Numbered from the stretch's first letter, positions 8,201 to 16,391 are shown. The stretch: DNA of 47,186 bases from Streptomyces beigongshangae (GCF_019710745.1 NZ_JAHKJW010000033.1:41384-88569); one strand, 5' to 3'. Numbers and translations: made by a program. Notes: a model not told the origin generated them from the sequence alone.

Positions 8201-8686
8201 GTGAGTGGCAAGGGCGCACCCGAACTGTCCGTACGCAACTGCGGTGACCTGCGGGTCGCCGTCGTCGCGGCGCAGTGGCACGAGAAGGTCATGGACGGAC
8301 TCGTCGACGGCGCGCTGCGCGCCCTGCACGAGCTGGGCATCGACGAGCCGACCCTCCTGCGGGTCCCCGGCAGCTTCGAGCTGCCGGTCGTCGCGAAGGT
8401 CCTCGCGGGCCGCGGCTACGACGCGGTCGTCGCGCTCGGCGTCGTGATCCGCGGCGGCACCCCGCACTTCGAGTACGTGTGCCAGGGCGTCACCCAGGGC
8501 CTCGTCCAGGTCTCGGTCGACACCGGCGTGCCCGTCGGTTTCGGGGTGCTGACCTGTGACACCGAGGAGCAGGCCCTGGACCGCGCCGGCATCGAGGGCT
8601 CGAACGAGGACAAGGGGCACGAGGCGGTGACGGCCGCCGTCGCGACCGCGGCCACCCTGCGCTCGGTATCCGAACCCTGGCGCTGA
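8201..8686 (+). CDS. ribH: 6,7-dimethyl-8-ribityllumazine synthase
   Basis: A 161-residue enzyme that condenses the RibA products' derivatives to lumazine, forming icosahedral or pentameric assemblies in the family. Motifs include AAQWHEKVMDGLVDGA (about 26-41), VPGSFELPVVAK (54-65), ALGVVIRGGTPHFEYVC (78-94, containing the catalytic His88 region) and GFGVLTCDTEEQAL. The GTG at 8201 is chosen: it follows GGCACGAGGAG by 6 bp and lies 23 bp after the ribA stop. It completes the cluster except for the deaminase/reductase RibG, which is not in this window. Confidence 0.95.
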   Translation: MSGKGAPELSVRNCGDLRVAVVAAQWHEKVMDGLVDGALRALHELGIDEPTLLRVPGSFELPVVAKVLAGRGYDAVVALGVVIRGGTPHFEYVCQGVTQGLVQVSVDTGVPVGFGVLTCDTEEQALDRAGIEGSNEDKGHEAVTAAVATAATLRSVSEPWR

Positions 8687-8720
8687 CGCGGGTGCCCGAG
8701 CGCGTAGGGTGAGGACCACC

Positions 8721-8993
8721 ATGGCCAACAAGACGTTCGAGGAGCTCTTCACCGAGCTCCAGCACAAGGCAGCCACCGGCGACCCCGCCACCTCCCGCAC
8801 CGCCGAGCTGGTCGGGAAGGGGGTCCATGCCATCGGCAAGAAGGTCGTCGAAGAGGCCGCCGAGGTCTGGATGGCCGCGGAGCACGAGGGCAAGGAGGCG
8901 GCCGCCGAGGAGATCTCGCAGCTGCTCTACCACGTCCAGGTGATGATGGTCGCCCGCGGCATCTCCCTGGACGACGTGTACGCCCACCTCTGA
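8721..8993 (+). CDS. hisE: Phosphoribosyl-ATP diphosphatase
   Basis: A 90-residue all-alpha pyrophosphohydrolase acting at the second step of histidine synthesis, hydrolysing PR-ATP to PR-AMP. It contains the MazG-like helices FEELFTELQHK (5-15), GKGVHAIGKKVVEEAAEVW (31-49; the EExxE metal-binding glutamates) and EEISQLLYHVQVMM. The ATG at 8721 is preferred over an in-frame GTG at 8709 because MANKTFEEL is the usual actinobacterial N-terminus. It lies 34 bp after ribH in the same direction, so it may be read through from the rib operon as well as from its own promoter. Confidence 0.95.
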   Translation: MANKTFEELFTELQHKAATGDPATSRTAELVGKGVHAIGKKVVEEAAEVWMAAEHEGKEAAAEEISQLLYHVQVMMVARGISLDDVYAHL

Positions 8994-9014
8994 GCCCCGC
9001 CCGCCCCACCGCCC

Positions 9015-9100
9015 GACCTGCGTGCCCATGCACGCAAGCACGTACACACACGTTCACGTACGAACGCACGTACACATCCGCTCACGCACGAACGAAGGAA
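9015..9100 (+). repeat. CACG/ACGTAC-rich simple repeat between hisE and hisG
   Basis: Irregular repeats of GCACGTACAC, CGTTCACGTACGAACG and GCACGAACGAA fill the spacer between hisE and hisG. TACGTG-type units are self-complementary and could form small hairpins. The segment ends just before the hisG ribosome binding site (AAGGAAG near 9096). Confidence 0.75.
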
Positions 9101-9109
9101 GCCGACCTC

Positions 9110-9967
9110 ATGCTGCGCATCGCCGTCCCCAACAAGGGTTCCCTGTCAGGTCCCGCGGGGGAGATGCTGCATGAGGCCGGCTACCAGCAGCGCCGGGAGG
9201 CCAAGGAGCTCAGGATCGTCGACCCGGAGAACGAGGTCGAGTTCTTCTACCTCCGCCCCCGCGACATCGCGATCTACGTCTCCGCCGGCCGTCTCGACAT
9301 CGGCATCACCGGCCGCGACCTGCTCGTCGACTCCGCGGCCGACGCGGAGGAGATCCTGTCGCTCGGCTTCGCCCGCTCCACCTTCCGCTTCGCGACCAAG
9401 CCCGGCACGGCCGCCTCCCTCCAGGACCTGGCGGGCCGGACCGTCGCCACCTCGTACGAGGGCATCGTCGCCAAGTACCTCGCCGACCAGGGCGTGGACG
9501 CCTCCGTCGTGCACCTCGACGGCGCCGTGGAGACGGCCATCGAACTCGGTGTCGCAGAGGTCATCGCGGACGTCGTCGAGACCGGCACCTCGCTGCGCAA
9601 CGCGGGCCTGGAGGTCTTCGGCGAGCCGATCATGAAGTCCGAGGCGGTCGTGATCCGCCGCACCGGCGCGCAGACCGCAGGGGACGCCGAGCCCAAGGTC
9701 CAGCAGTTCCTGCGCCGCCTCCAGGGCGTGCTCGTCGCGCGGACCTACGTGATGATGGACTACGACTGCCGCGTCGAGCAGCTGGAGAAGGCCGTCGCGC
9801 TCACCCCCGGCCTGGAGTCCCCGACCGTCTCGCCGCTCCACAACGAGGGCTGGGTCGCGGTACGCGCGATGGTCCCGTCCAAGGAGGCCCAGCGGATCAT
9901 GGACGACCTGTACGACATCGGCGCACGGGCCATCCTGACCACGGCGATCCACGCCTGCCGCCTCTGA
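9110..9967 (+). CDS. hisG: ATP phosphoribosyltransferase (long form)
   Basis: A 285-residue enzyme that starts histidine synthesis by joining ATP and PRPP. The first about 210 residues are the periplasmic-binding-protein-like catalytic domain, with MLRIAVPNKGSLSG at the start, RPRDIAIYVSAGRLDIGITG (about 51-70), and the PRPP loop EVIADVVETGTSLRNAGLEV (about 152-171). The last about 75 residues are the regulatory domain of long-form HisG (VMMDYDCRVE, then SPLHNEGWVAVRAMV), expected to bind histidine for feedback inhibition. The ATG at 9110 follows AAGGAAG. It is 116 bp after hisE. Confidence 0.96.
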   Translation: MLRIAVPNKGSLSGPAGEMLHEAGYQQRREAKELRIVDPENEVEFFYLRPRDIAIYVSAGRLDIGITGRDLLVDSAADAEEILSLGFARSTFRFATKPGTAASLQDLAGRTVATSYEGIVAKYLADQGVDASVVHLDGAVETAIELGVAEVIADVVETGTSLRNAGLEVFGEPIMKSEAVVIRRTGAQTAGDAEPKVQQFLRRLQGVLVARTYVMMDYDCRVEQLEKAVALTPGLESPTVSPLHNEGWVAVRAMVPSKEAQRIMDDLYDIGARAILTTAIHACRL

Positions 9968-10004
9968 CACCCCCGTCCGCGCCGCCTCCGAGGAACCGAC
10001 CCCC

Positions 10005-10481
10005 ATGCCGGACACACCAGAACCGCCCGCCCTCCCCGTCACCTTCCGGCCCGGGCGCACCCGGGCCGTGCTGCTGACCGCCGGTGCCGCGATGTTCGTG
10101 GTCATCACCACGATCGCGCTGCTGCTGGAGAAGCTCAGTCCGGGGGAGCGGATGAGCTTCGTCCTCACCGCGGCGCTGCTCTGCGGGGTGCTCGTCCTGC
10201 TGGCCCGCCCGAAGGTCGTCGCCGACGAGGCCGGGGTCACCGTCGTCAACATCGCCGGCAGACGGCGGCTGGCCTGGGCGGAGATCCTGCGGGTCAACCT
10301 GCGTCCGGGGGACCCCTGGGTCTTCCTGGACCTCAGCGACGGCACCAGCCTGCCGGTGCTCGGCATCCAGCCGGGCATCGCCAAGCAGCACGCCGTCAGG
10401 GACGCCCGCGCGCTGCGCGCCCTCGCCGAGGTGCACTCCCGCGGCGGGCAGGACGGGCCGCACGACGAACATCACGCCTGA
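10005..10481 (+). CDS. PH domain-containing small membrane protein
   Basis: A 158-residue protein with two adjacent membrane helices (about 20-40 and 45-62: AVLLTAGAAMFVVITTIALL and FVLTAALLCGVLVLLA), then a soluble domain with the beta pattern VVADEAGVTVVNIAGRRRLAWAEI and WVFLDLSDGTSLPVLGIQPG. This is the layout of the bacterial PH-like (bPH6-type) proteins that sit beside hisG in actinobacteria. The C-terminus is His- and Asp-rich (GPHDEHHA). Function unknown. The ATG at 10005 lies 37 bp after hisG, so it probably shares its transcript. Confidence 0.85.
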   Translation: MPDTPEPPALPVTFRPGRTRAVLLTAGAAMFVVITTIALLLEKLSPGERMSFVLTAALLCGVLVLLARPKVVADEAGVTVVNIAGRRRLAWAEILRVNLRPGDPWVFLDLSDGTSLPVLGIQPGIAKQHAVRDARALRALAEVHSRGGQDGPHDEHHA

Positions 10482-10515
10482 TCCCGGCCCTCACCCTGCC
10501 GCGCCGGCCCCTGTC

Positions 10516-10677
10516 TTGACTAACCTGTCGGCGGAGGCGTTTTCGTTGCGCCTCCGCCCTGGGCGTCCCATCGGACCCCGGAGGCCCCCTGCTATTCGAG
10601 GAGTGACTCCCTCCAGCGATGGACGGATCGTCCTGTAGTACCTGCGCCGCCCCCTCCCGACCTTCCGGGGCGGCGGC
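10516..10677 (+). promoter_or_regulatory. Structured 5' leader of the CNNM operon (candidate cis-regulatory RNA)
   Basis: Three perfect hairpins follow each other in the 160 bp before the first CNNM gene: 10-bp arms GGCGGAGGCG at 10530-10539 with 10549-10558, a 5-bp stem GGACG/CGTCC at 10621-10633, and 8-bp arms GCCGCCCC at 10646-10653 with 10667-10674. The last ends 3 bp before the ATG and would hide the initiation region. I cannot match it to M-box, ykoY or another Mg/Mn riboswitch. Confidence 0.5.
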
Positions 10678-12072
10678 ATGACCATCCCCCTGCTGCTCCT
10701 CGGAGCGGCTTTCCTGCTGATCCTCGCCAACGGCTTCTTCGTGGCCGCCGAGTTCGGCCTCGTCACGGTGGAGCGCCCCGACGCCGAGAAGGCGGCGGCG
10801 GAGGGCGACCGGCGGGCCCGCACCGTCGTCGACTCCCTCAAGGAACTCTCCTTCCAGCTCTCCGGCACCCAGCTCGGCATCACCATCACCTCGCTGGTCG
10901 TCGGCATGCTCGCCGAACCGGCGCTCGCCGAGCTGCTGCGCGGCCCGTTCACCGCCGCCGGCGTCCCCGGGGGCGCCGTGTCCGGCGTCGCCGTGGTCGT
11001 CGGCATGCTGCTGGCCTCGGCCGTGCAGATGGTGATCGGCGAGCTCGTGCCCAAGAACTGGGCGGTCTCCAGGCCCCTGCAGGTCGCGCGGTTCGTCGCG
11101 GGCCCGCAGCACGCCTTCTCGACCCTGTTCCGGCCGGTGATCGCCGGACTGAACTCCGTCGCCAACCGGCTCGTGCGGACCCTCGGCGTCGAGCCGACCG
11201 CGGAGCTGGCCTCCGCCCGCACGCCCGGCGAGCTCGTCTCGCTGGCACGGCACTCGGCGCGGGCCGGCGCGCTGGAGCAGGACACCGCGGACCTGTTCGT
11301 CCGTACGCTCTCCCTGGCCGGCCTCACCGCGCAGCACGTCATGACCCCCCGGGTGAGGGTCAGCGCCCTCCAGTCGTCCGCGACCGCCGAGGACGTCGTG
11401 AACCTCACCCGCGCGACCGGCCTCTCCCGCTTCCCCGTCTACCGGGAGCGGATCGACGAGATCGTCGGCATGGCGCACCTGAAGGACGCCCTCGCGGTGC
11501 CCGCGCACGACCGGCTGCGCACCCCGGTCACCAGGATCGCCCAGACCCCGCTGCTCGTCCCGGAGACGCTGCCCGTGCAGCCCCTCCTGGAGCGCCTGCG
11601 CAACGAGCAGCCCATCGCGGTCGTCGTCGACGAGTACGGCGGCACGGCCGGTGTCGTCACCCTGGAGGACATCGTCGAGGAACTCGTCGGCGAGGTCCGC
11701 GACGAGCACGACGAGCACGACGTGCCGGAGCTCGCCGCGGCGCCGCCCGAGGACGGCCGGCCCGCCTGGGACGCCGACGGCAGCTGCCGCGTCGACCTCC
11801 TCCTGCGCATCGGCCTGACGGTCCCCGAGGGCCCGTACGAGACGGTCGCGGGCCTCGTCGCCGATCTGCTCGGCCGCATCCCGGCGCCCGGTGACAGGGC
11901 CGAGCTGCCCGGCTGGCGTCTTTCGGTGCGCCAGGTCGGGCACTACCGCGCCGAGCGCGTCCGGTTCGTCAGGACCGCCGACGCGGGGACCACCACCGGC
12001 CCGGGCTTCGTCCCCGTACCCGTCTCCGTCCCCGTATCCGCATCCGTCTCCGCGGCGGAGGCCGTCCGATGA
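10678..12072 (+). CDS. CNNM/CorC-type membrane protein with CBS domains (hemolysin family)
   Basis: A 464-residue protein: an N-terminal CNNM (DUF21) transmembrane domain (about 1-195, starting MTIPLLLLGAAFLLILANGF and containing ANGFFVAAEFGLV and the conserved ELVPKNWAVS), two CBS motifs (about 205-325, with MTPRVRVSALQ, GLSRFPVYRERIDEIVGMAH and AVVVDEYGGTAGVVTLEDI) and a C-terminal CorC/HlyC FAD-like domain (about 345-440). The family is associated with Mg2+ or Co2+ transport or efflux in bacteria; the name hemolysin is historical. The stop overlaps the next CNNM gene by 4 bp (ATGA). No clear Shine-Dalgarno precedes the ATG; GGGGCGGCGG is part of the leader hairpin. Confidence 0.9.
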   Translation: MTIPLLLLGAAFLLILANGFFVAAEFGLVTVERPDAEKAAAEGDRRARTVVDSLKELSFQLSGTQLGITITSLVVGMLAEPALAELLRGPFTAAGVPGGAVSGVAVVVGMLLASAVQMVIGELVPKNWAVSRPLQVARFVAGPQHAFSTLFRPVIAGLNSVANRLVRTLGVEPTAELASARTPGELVSLARHSARAGALEQDTADLFVRTLSLAGLTAQHVMTPRVRVSALQSSATAEDVVNLTRATGLSRFPVYRERIDEIVGMAHLKDALAVPAHDRLRTPVTRIAQTPLLVPETLPVQPLLERLRNEQPIAVVVDEYGGTAGVVTLEDIVEELVGEVRDEHDEHDVPELAAAPPEDGRPAWDADGSCRVDLLLRIGLTVPEGPYETVAGLVADLLGRIPAPGDRAELPGWRLSVRQVGHYRAERVRFVRTADAGTTTGPGFVPVPVSVPVSASVSAAEAVR

Positions 12073-13160
12073 GCGTGCTCCAACTCCTCCTCGCCGGTCT
12101 GCTGGTGCTCGCCAACGGGTTCTTCGTCGGTGCCGAGTTCGCGCTGGTCTCCGTACGGCGCAGCCAGATCGAACCGCTCGGCACGGCACGCGCCCGCCAG
12201 GTCATGTACGGCCTGGAGAACCTGCCGCAGATGATGGCCGCCGCGCAGTTCGGCATCACCGTCTGCTCGCTCACGCTCGGCGCCGTCGCCGAGCCCACCG
12301 TGGCGCACCTCCTGGAGCCGGTCTTCCACGCCGTGCACCTCCCCGAAGGGGTGATCCACCCGCTCGGGTACGTCATAGCCCTCGCCGCGGTCGTCTTCCT
12401 GCACCTGGTGGTCGGCGAGATGCTGCCGAAGAACCTGGCCATGGCCGCCCCCGAGAGGACCGCGCTGTGGCTCAGCCCGGGGCTGGTCGCCTTCGCCCGG
12501 CTGTGCAGGCCGGTCACCGCCGGCCTCGGCGCGTGCGCCCGCGTCGTCCTCAGGCTCTTCCGCGTCGAGCCCAGGGACGAGGTGGAGGCCGTCTTCACCA
12601 GCGAGCAGCTCAACCGGCTCGTGGAGGACGCCGGCCAGGCCGGTCTGCTCGACCCCGGGGAGCAGGAACGCCTGGAGGACGCGCTGGAGCTGGGCTCCCG
12701 TCCGGTCACCGACGTCCTCCTGGACCGTGAGTCGCTGGTCTGCGTGGGCCCCTCGGTCACCCCGGGCCAGGTCGTCGCGCTCACCGCCCGCACCGGGTAC
12801 TCGCGCTTCCCGGTGGTCGCGGAGAACGGCGCCGTCATGGGCTATCTGCACGTCAAGGACGTACTCGACCTGGAGGAGTCCGAGCGGGCCGTGCCGCAGC
12901 AGGTGTGGCGCCCCATGACGACCCTCAGCGCCGAGCTCCCGCTGGACGACGCCCTGACGGTGATGCGCCGCGCCGCGACCCACCTCGCCCAGGTGGCCGA
13001 CGCGTCGGGCCGGGTCCTCGGCCTGGTGGCGCTGGAGGACGTCCTGGAACTCCTGGTCGGCGAGGTCCGGGACCCGGCCCACCGGGAGCCCCCGGCGGTA
13101 CGGCTGGGAGAGCCCCGCACGGCGTCACCCGGGACGGCGGAGCAGGCACTGGCCAGCTGA
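12069..13160 (+). CDS. CNNM/CorC-type membrane protein with CBS domains, short paralogue
   Basis: A 363-residue paralogue of the preceding gene with the same fold: CNNM domain (about 1-190, LANGFFVGAEFALVSVRRSQIEPL, FGITVCSLTLGA, GEMLPKNLAMA) and two CBS motifs (about 210-335, with TGYSRFPVVAENGAVMGYLH and GLVALEDVLELLVGEVRD). The C-terminal CorC/HlyC domain seen in the first gene is missing; the protein ends shortly after the second CBS motif with a low-complexity tail. Tandem long and short CNNM genes are a recurrent arrangement, suggesting a heterodimer. It starts inside the end of the first gene. Confidence 0.9.
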   Translation: MSVLQLLLAGLLVLANGFFVGAEFALVSVRRSQIEPLGTARARQVMYGLENLPQMMAAAQFGITVCSLTLGAVAEPTVAHLLEPVFHAVHLPEGVIHPLGYVIALAAVVFLHLVVGEMLPKNLAMAAPERTALWLSPGLVAFARLCRPVTAGLGACARVVLRLFRVEPRDEVEAVFTSEQLNRLVEDAGQAGLLDPGEQERLEDALELGSRPVTDVLLDRESLVCVGPSVTPGQVVALTARTGYSRFPVVAENGAVMGYLHVKDVLDLEESERAVPQQVWRPMTTLSAELPLDDALTVMRRAATHLAQVADASGRVLGLVALEDVLELLVGEVRDPAHREPPAVRLGEPRTASPGTAEQALAS

Positions 13161-13164
13161 CCCG

Positions 13165-13198
13165 GGCCCCGCGCCCCTGCTGCCGGGGGCGCGGGGCC
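13165..13198. terminator. GC-rich bidirectional hairpin between convergent genes
   Basis: Perfect 13-bp arms (GGCCCCGCGCCCC at 13165-13177 and its complement at 13186-13198) with an 8-nt loop, immediately after the short CNNM gene and before the 3' end of the convergent ATPase gene. Confidence 0.8.
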
Positions 13199-13230
13199 GT
13201 GGCGGGTGCGGCTCGGCCGCGGGGCGCGGC

Positions 13231-15099
13231 TCAGCCGTCGGACGGATCCTGGGGGCCCCGCCCCGACAGCACCTCTCCGTACGCCTGCATCAGATCGGCC
13301 AGCCGGAGCGTGGACAGGTCGTCCCGTGTGAGGTGCCCCGGGTACCCCGACAGCCGCAGATCCCGGTACGCACAGCTCTTCTCGTACAGCGTGCGCAGGA
13401 AGCGCCCGTTCCCGAGCTCGTCGATCCACCCCTGGTCCACGACGTGCCCGCTGATGGAGCGCAGCTCGTCGAGGGCCTCCTCGTCCCACACGTCCCCGTT
13501 CTCGGCGGCCAGCACCTCACCGATCGAGGTGAGTTCGAGCGGCCGGTACGACGGGAAGTCGACGCGGGTCGTGAACCGGGAGGACAGCCCGGGGTTCGCG
13601 GCCAGCAGCCGGTCCATCCCCTCCGGATAGCCCGCGAGGATCACCACGAGGTGGTCCCGGTTGTCCTCGGCGCGCTTGAGCAGCACCTGCAGCGCCTCGT
13701 CCCCGTACGCGTCGCCCTTGCCGTACCCCGAGTTGGAGAGCGAGTACGCCTCGTCGACGAAGAGCACCCCGCCGATCGCCGAGTCGATCAGCTCGTTGGC
13801 CTTCACGGCGGTCTGGCCGAGGTACTCGCCCACCAGGTCGGCCCGCTGCGCCTCGACGAGGTGGTCGCCGCCGAGCAGGCCGAGCGCGTAGAAGACCCGG
13901 CCGAGGATGCGGGCCACGGTGGTCTTGCCGGTGCCGGAGGGGCCCGAGAACACGAAGTGCCGCTTCGGCGGCTGGACCGGCAGTCCCTGGCCGGCCCGCA
14001 GCCGTGCCATGTTCAGCTGGGCGGAGAGCGCCTTCACCTGCCGCTTCACCGGTTCGAGACCCACCATGCGCTCCAGTTCGGAGAGCGCCTCCTCCAGCAG
14101 CGCGGGGTCGGTGGGCCCGGTCGGCAGATGCGGCGCCGGCACCGGCACGACGGCCTTCTCGCGGACCCGGTCCGCCCCGGGTGCCGGCGCGCCGGGCGGC
14201 GGCAGGTCCGGCTCCGACAGCTTCAGGTCCCGGCTCCCCTCGCCGAACAGCGGGTCCACCCCGTCGGGGCCGTCCAGGATGTCCTGGCCGATCCCGGTGA
14301 GCGTGATCGCCGCGAGGTCGGCCGTCTCGTCGTACCCGTCGCCCTCGGAGATCGCGGCGAGCCGGGCCGAGGTGTCCATGAACGCGGGGTCGACCCGGTG
14401 CACCGCCCGGTACAGGGGCAGCGCCGCCGCGGAGCGGCCCGTGCCCTCGTGCGCCCGCGCCAGCCAGTACCGCAGTTCCTTGCGCTGCGGCTGCTCGCTG
14501 CGGCAGCGCATCAGCGCGGACGACAGCAGCGGCTCGGCCTGTCCGAACATCTCCAGGCGTACCCGGGCCATGCCGCCGAACAGACCCGCCTCGATGCCCA
14601 GCATCGGATCGTCGGTCAGCGGGTCCGTGTGCCGGACCAGCTGCTCCCAGTCCTTGACGAGATAGGCCCGGCAGGCGTGCAGGAAGCGGACCTGCGGATC
14701 CGTGTCCACCGGGGGCAGGCCCGCCAGCGCCCGGTCCAGCTCGGGGACATGGCGTCCGTCGAGCCAGTGCGAGGAGTGCGCGAGCAGCAGGTCCCGGGAC
14801 GACTCCAGCACCGGTTGCACCCACCAGCCCAGCCAGTACCAGGAGTTGAGGGTGCGCCGGTGGCGGGCGCGCTGCTCGCCGAAGCGGTCGCGGTGCCGGA
14901 ACATCCGGAGCAGCGCGGTCGTCGTGTCGATGCGCAGCGCGTGCAGTCCGAGCCAGCCGTCCGCCATGCCCGGATCCATCCGGACCGCGGCGCGGAACTC
15001 CTCCTCCGCCTGTGGATAGGCCCCCATGGTGTAGGCGTCCACACCTCGCAGCCAGGCGAGGTCGGCCGGGGCCTCGGGGCCCTGCGTGCCGAAGTCCAT
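13231..15099 (-). CDS. EccA-like AAA+ ATPase (CbbX family) with N-terminal TPR-like domain
   Basis: A 622-residue protein. The N-terminal about 270 residues are helical with TPR-like character (YPQAEEEFRAAVRMDPGMAD, RKELRYWLARAHEGTGRSAA), then a Pro/Ala-rich linker (about 290-325). The AAA+ domain carries Walker A FSGPSGTGKTTVARILG (about 384-400), Walker B GGVLFVDEAYSL and the sensor region LVVILAGYPEGMDRLL, with arginine-finger region LSSRF. This is the architecture of EccA, the cytosolic ATPase of ESX (type VII) secretion, and of CbbX. No other ESX gene is nearby. The start is set to the ATG at 15099 (MDFGTQGPEA), preceded by GGGGGAC; in-frame GTG codons at 15102 and 15111 are alternatives. 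Confidence 0.85.
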   Translation of the reverse strand: MDFGTQGPEAPADLAWLRGVDAYTMGAYPQAEEEFRAAVRMDPGMADGWLGLHALRIDTTTALLRMFRHRDRFGEQRARHRRTLNSWYWLGWWVQPVLESSRDLLLAHSSHWLDGRHVPELDRALAGLPPVDTDPQVRFLHACRAYLVKDWEQLVRHTDPLTDDPMLGIEAGLFGGMARVRLEMFGQAEPLLSSALMRCRSEQPQRKELRYWLARAHEGTGRSAAALPLYRAVHRVDPAFMDTSARLAAISEGDGYDETADLAAITLTGIGQDILDGPDGVDPLFGEGSRDLKLSEPDLPPPGAPAPGADRVREKAVVPVPAPHLPTGPTDPALLEEALSELERMVGLEPVKRQVKALSAQLNMARLRAGQGLPVQPPKRHFVFSGPSGTGKTTVARILGRVFYALGLLGGDHLVEAQRADLVGEYLGQTAVKANELIDSAIGGVLFVDEAYSLSNSGYGKGDAYGDEALQVLLKRAEDNRDHLVVILAGYPEGMDRLLAANPGLSSRFTTRVDFPSYRPLELTSIGEVLAAENGDVWDEEALDELRSISGHVVDQGWIDELGNGRFLRTLYEKSCAYRDLRLSGYPGHLTRDDLSTLRLADLMQAYGEVLSGRGPQDPSDG

Positions 15100-15532
15100 C
15101 ACGTCCCCCACAAACCGTGCCCCCGTCGATCACCGGGCGGGCCGGTGCCCGCCGGCGGTCTTCGTCGAACCGCTGTGCCGCGGACGGGAGTTGCGTGCGG
15201 TGCGGCGAGCAGCCGTCCGAAGGTCGTACCAAAGGCATCGTACCTGCGGGGGCACGCCGGGCCGTAGGGTGCCGCACGACGGGTTCTTCCAGGTGGGGGC
15301 GGACGGACGCACTCAGGACGGTCACTCAGGGTGAGCGAAATGCGTCTCGGAGCGTCCGGAAAACGCCCGGGGACAGAACGAAGCCCCCGATCACGGGGGA
15401 ACAACCGGGGGCCTCGCGTCCGTGGGGGCGGCCCGGAGGGGCCGCACATTGAGAACGTAAGACCTGTACGACCCCTCGGTCAAGCCGAGTTGGAGCACTC
15501 GGGCAACCTTTCGGACAGAGGTCTCCACCCCT
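15100..15532. other. Intergenic region upstream of the EccA-like gene
   Basis: About 430 bp without a convincing gene. It must contain the promoter of the EccA-like gene (minus) and the 3' end of the kinase transcript. It contains a hairpin at 15383-15412 (GCCCCCG and CGGGGGC arms), and the internal GGGGG at 15395-15399 offers a competing stem. No tRNA or known structured RNA was recognised. Confidence 0.45.
15383..15412 (-). terminator. Candidate terminator/attenuator hairpin
   Basis: Arms GCCCCCG (15383-15389) and CGGGGGC (15406-15412), with an alternative pairing to GGGGG at 15395-15399, so two mutually exclusive stems are possible. It lies about 120 bp beyond the stop codon of the minus-strand kinase-like gene. 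Confidence 0.45.
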
Positions 15533-16324
15533 TCACCGCGTGGGCGCGGGCCCGTCACGTTCCGTGACGGACGGTTCCCTCACCGGCGTCCCGGCAGGTC
15601 CTGGCCGTACCTCATATCCGTCTGAACACCGTCGTACCAGAAGGTCGGCGAAGGGCTCCGAGGGGTCCCGCGCGAAGTGCCGGCGCTCCGCGGGGACCCA
15701 CTTCTCCCAGAAATCGCTCTGTTCCGGGCCGTCCCGCCGGCGTCCGCGCTCCCACGCGTCCTCGTGGCTCATCTCCATCCACAGCAGCCCCGCCAGACGG
15801 GGCCGCAGCGCACGCCGGCCGGCGCCGACCCCCTCGACGAGGACCACGGGCGCGACCGGCAGCGGGCGGGCCGGCCCGAAGGTGCGCGCGTGCCAGTCGT
15901 AGGGGCGGTAGCGGGCGGTCTCCCCGCGGCCGAGCGGCTCGACGACCTCCCGGAGCAGCCGCCCCGTCCAGGCGAAGAGCTCCTCGTGCGTGGCGATGTC
16001 GTCCAGGTGCAGCACGGGCGCGCCGCCCAGCGCCGTGGCCAGCTCCGCCGAGAACGTGGTCTTGCCGGACCCCGCGTGGCCGTCGACGGCGACCAGCCGG
16101 ACGGGGCCGCAGGAGGGCGGCAGCCGGTGCAGCCGTCGGGCGAGGGCGCGGAGGTGGATGAGGGGTCCCTGGGGGCGGAGGGGTGCGTACGCGTTCCGGA
16201 GGGGCACTCTACCGAGGCCGGTACGGGGTGGAACGGCAGCTCCCGGGCCCTTCGGCGGTCCCGCCCCGTATTGGTCGGCGCCGCGGGGCCCGAAGTGCTG
16301 GCGTAAGCCCTGATCGCGTTCCAT
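15533..16324 (-). CDS. Uridine kinase-like P-loop NTPase
   Basis: A 263-residue protein. Walker A is VDGHAGSGKTTFSAELA (about residues 79-95); LHLDDIATHEELFAW (about 105-119) has the acidic pair typical of nucleoside/uridine kinases, and YRPYDWHARTFGPARPLPV followed by VVLVEGVGAGRRALRPRL (Walker B-like) matches the phosphoribulokinase/uridine kinase superfamily. DAWERGRRRDG is the lid-like arginine-rich segment. The true substrate is unknown; nucleosides or sugars are possible. The ATG at 16324 gives a low-complexity N-terminus, so a later start near VPLRNAYAPL (about residue 40) is quite possible. Divergent from the peptidase gene, with a 32-bp perfect palindrome between them. Confidence 0.78.
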   Translation of the reverse strand: MERDQGLRQHFGPRGADQYGAGPPKGPGAAVPPRTGLGRVPLRNAYAPLRPQGPLIHLRALARRLHRLPPSCGPVRLVAVDGHAGSGKTTFSAELATALGGAPVLHLDDIATHEELFAWTGRLLREVVEPLGRGETARYRPYDWHARTFGPARPLPVAPVVLVEGVGAGRRALRPRLAGLLWMEMSHEDAWERGRRRDGPEQSDFWEKWVPAERRHFARDPSEPFADLLVRRCSDGYEVRPGPAGTPVREPSVTERDGPAPTR

Positions 16325-16359
16325 AGTTGGCGCACATCCACCTGTCGCCCACGCATCGC

Positions 16360-16391
16360 GTCCGGGTGACGGGCCGGCCCGTCACCCGGAC
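16360..16391. promoter_or_regulatory. Perfect 32-bp palindrome between divergent kinase-like and peptidase genes
   Basis: Two uninterrupted 16-bp arms meet without a spacer (left arm GTCCGGGTGACGGGCC, right arm its exact complement). It ends 19 bp before the peptidase ATG and begins 36 bp before the divergent start at 16324. It could be an operator or, in RNA, a long hairpin in the 5' leader of the peptidase gene. Confidence 0.75.

Noticed and set aside
13333..15267. 644-codon plus-strand frame
   Set aside because: Antisense of the EccA-like gene; no motif.
15440..15560. Possible tRNA or small structured RNA
   Set aside because: No acceptor/T-arm pairing or GTTCRA motif could be formed; nothing matched known RNAs.
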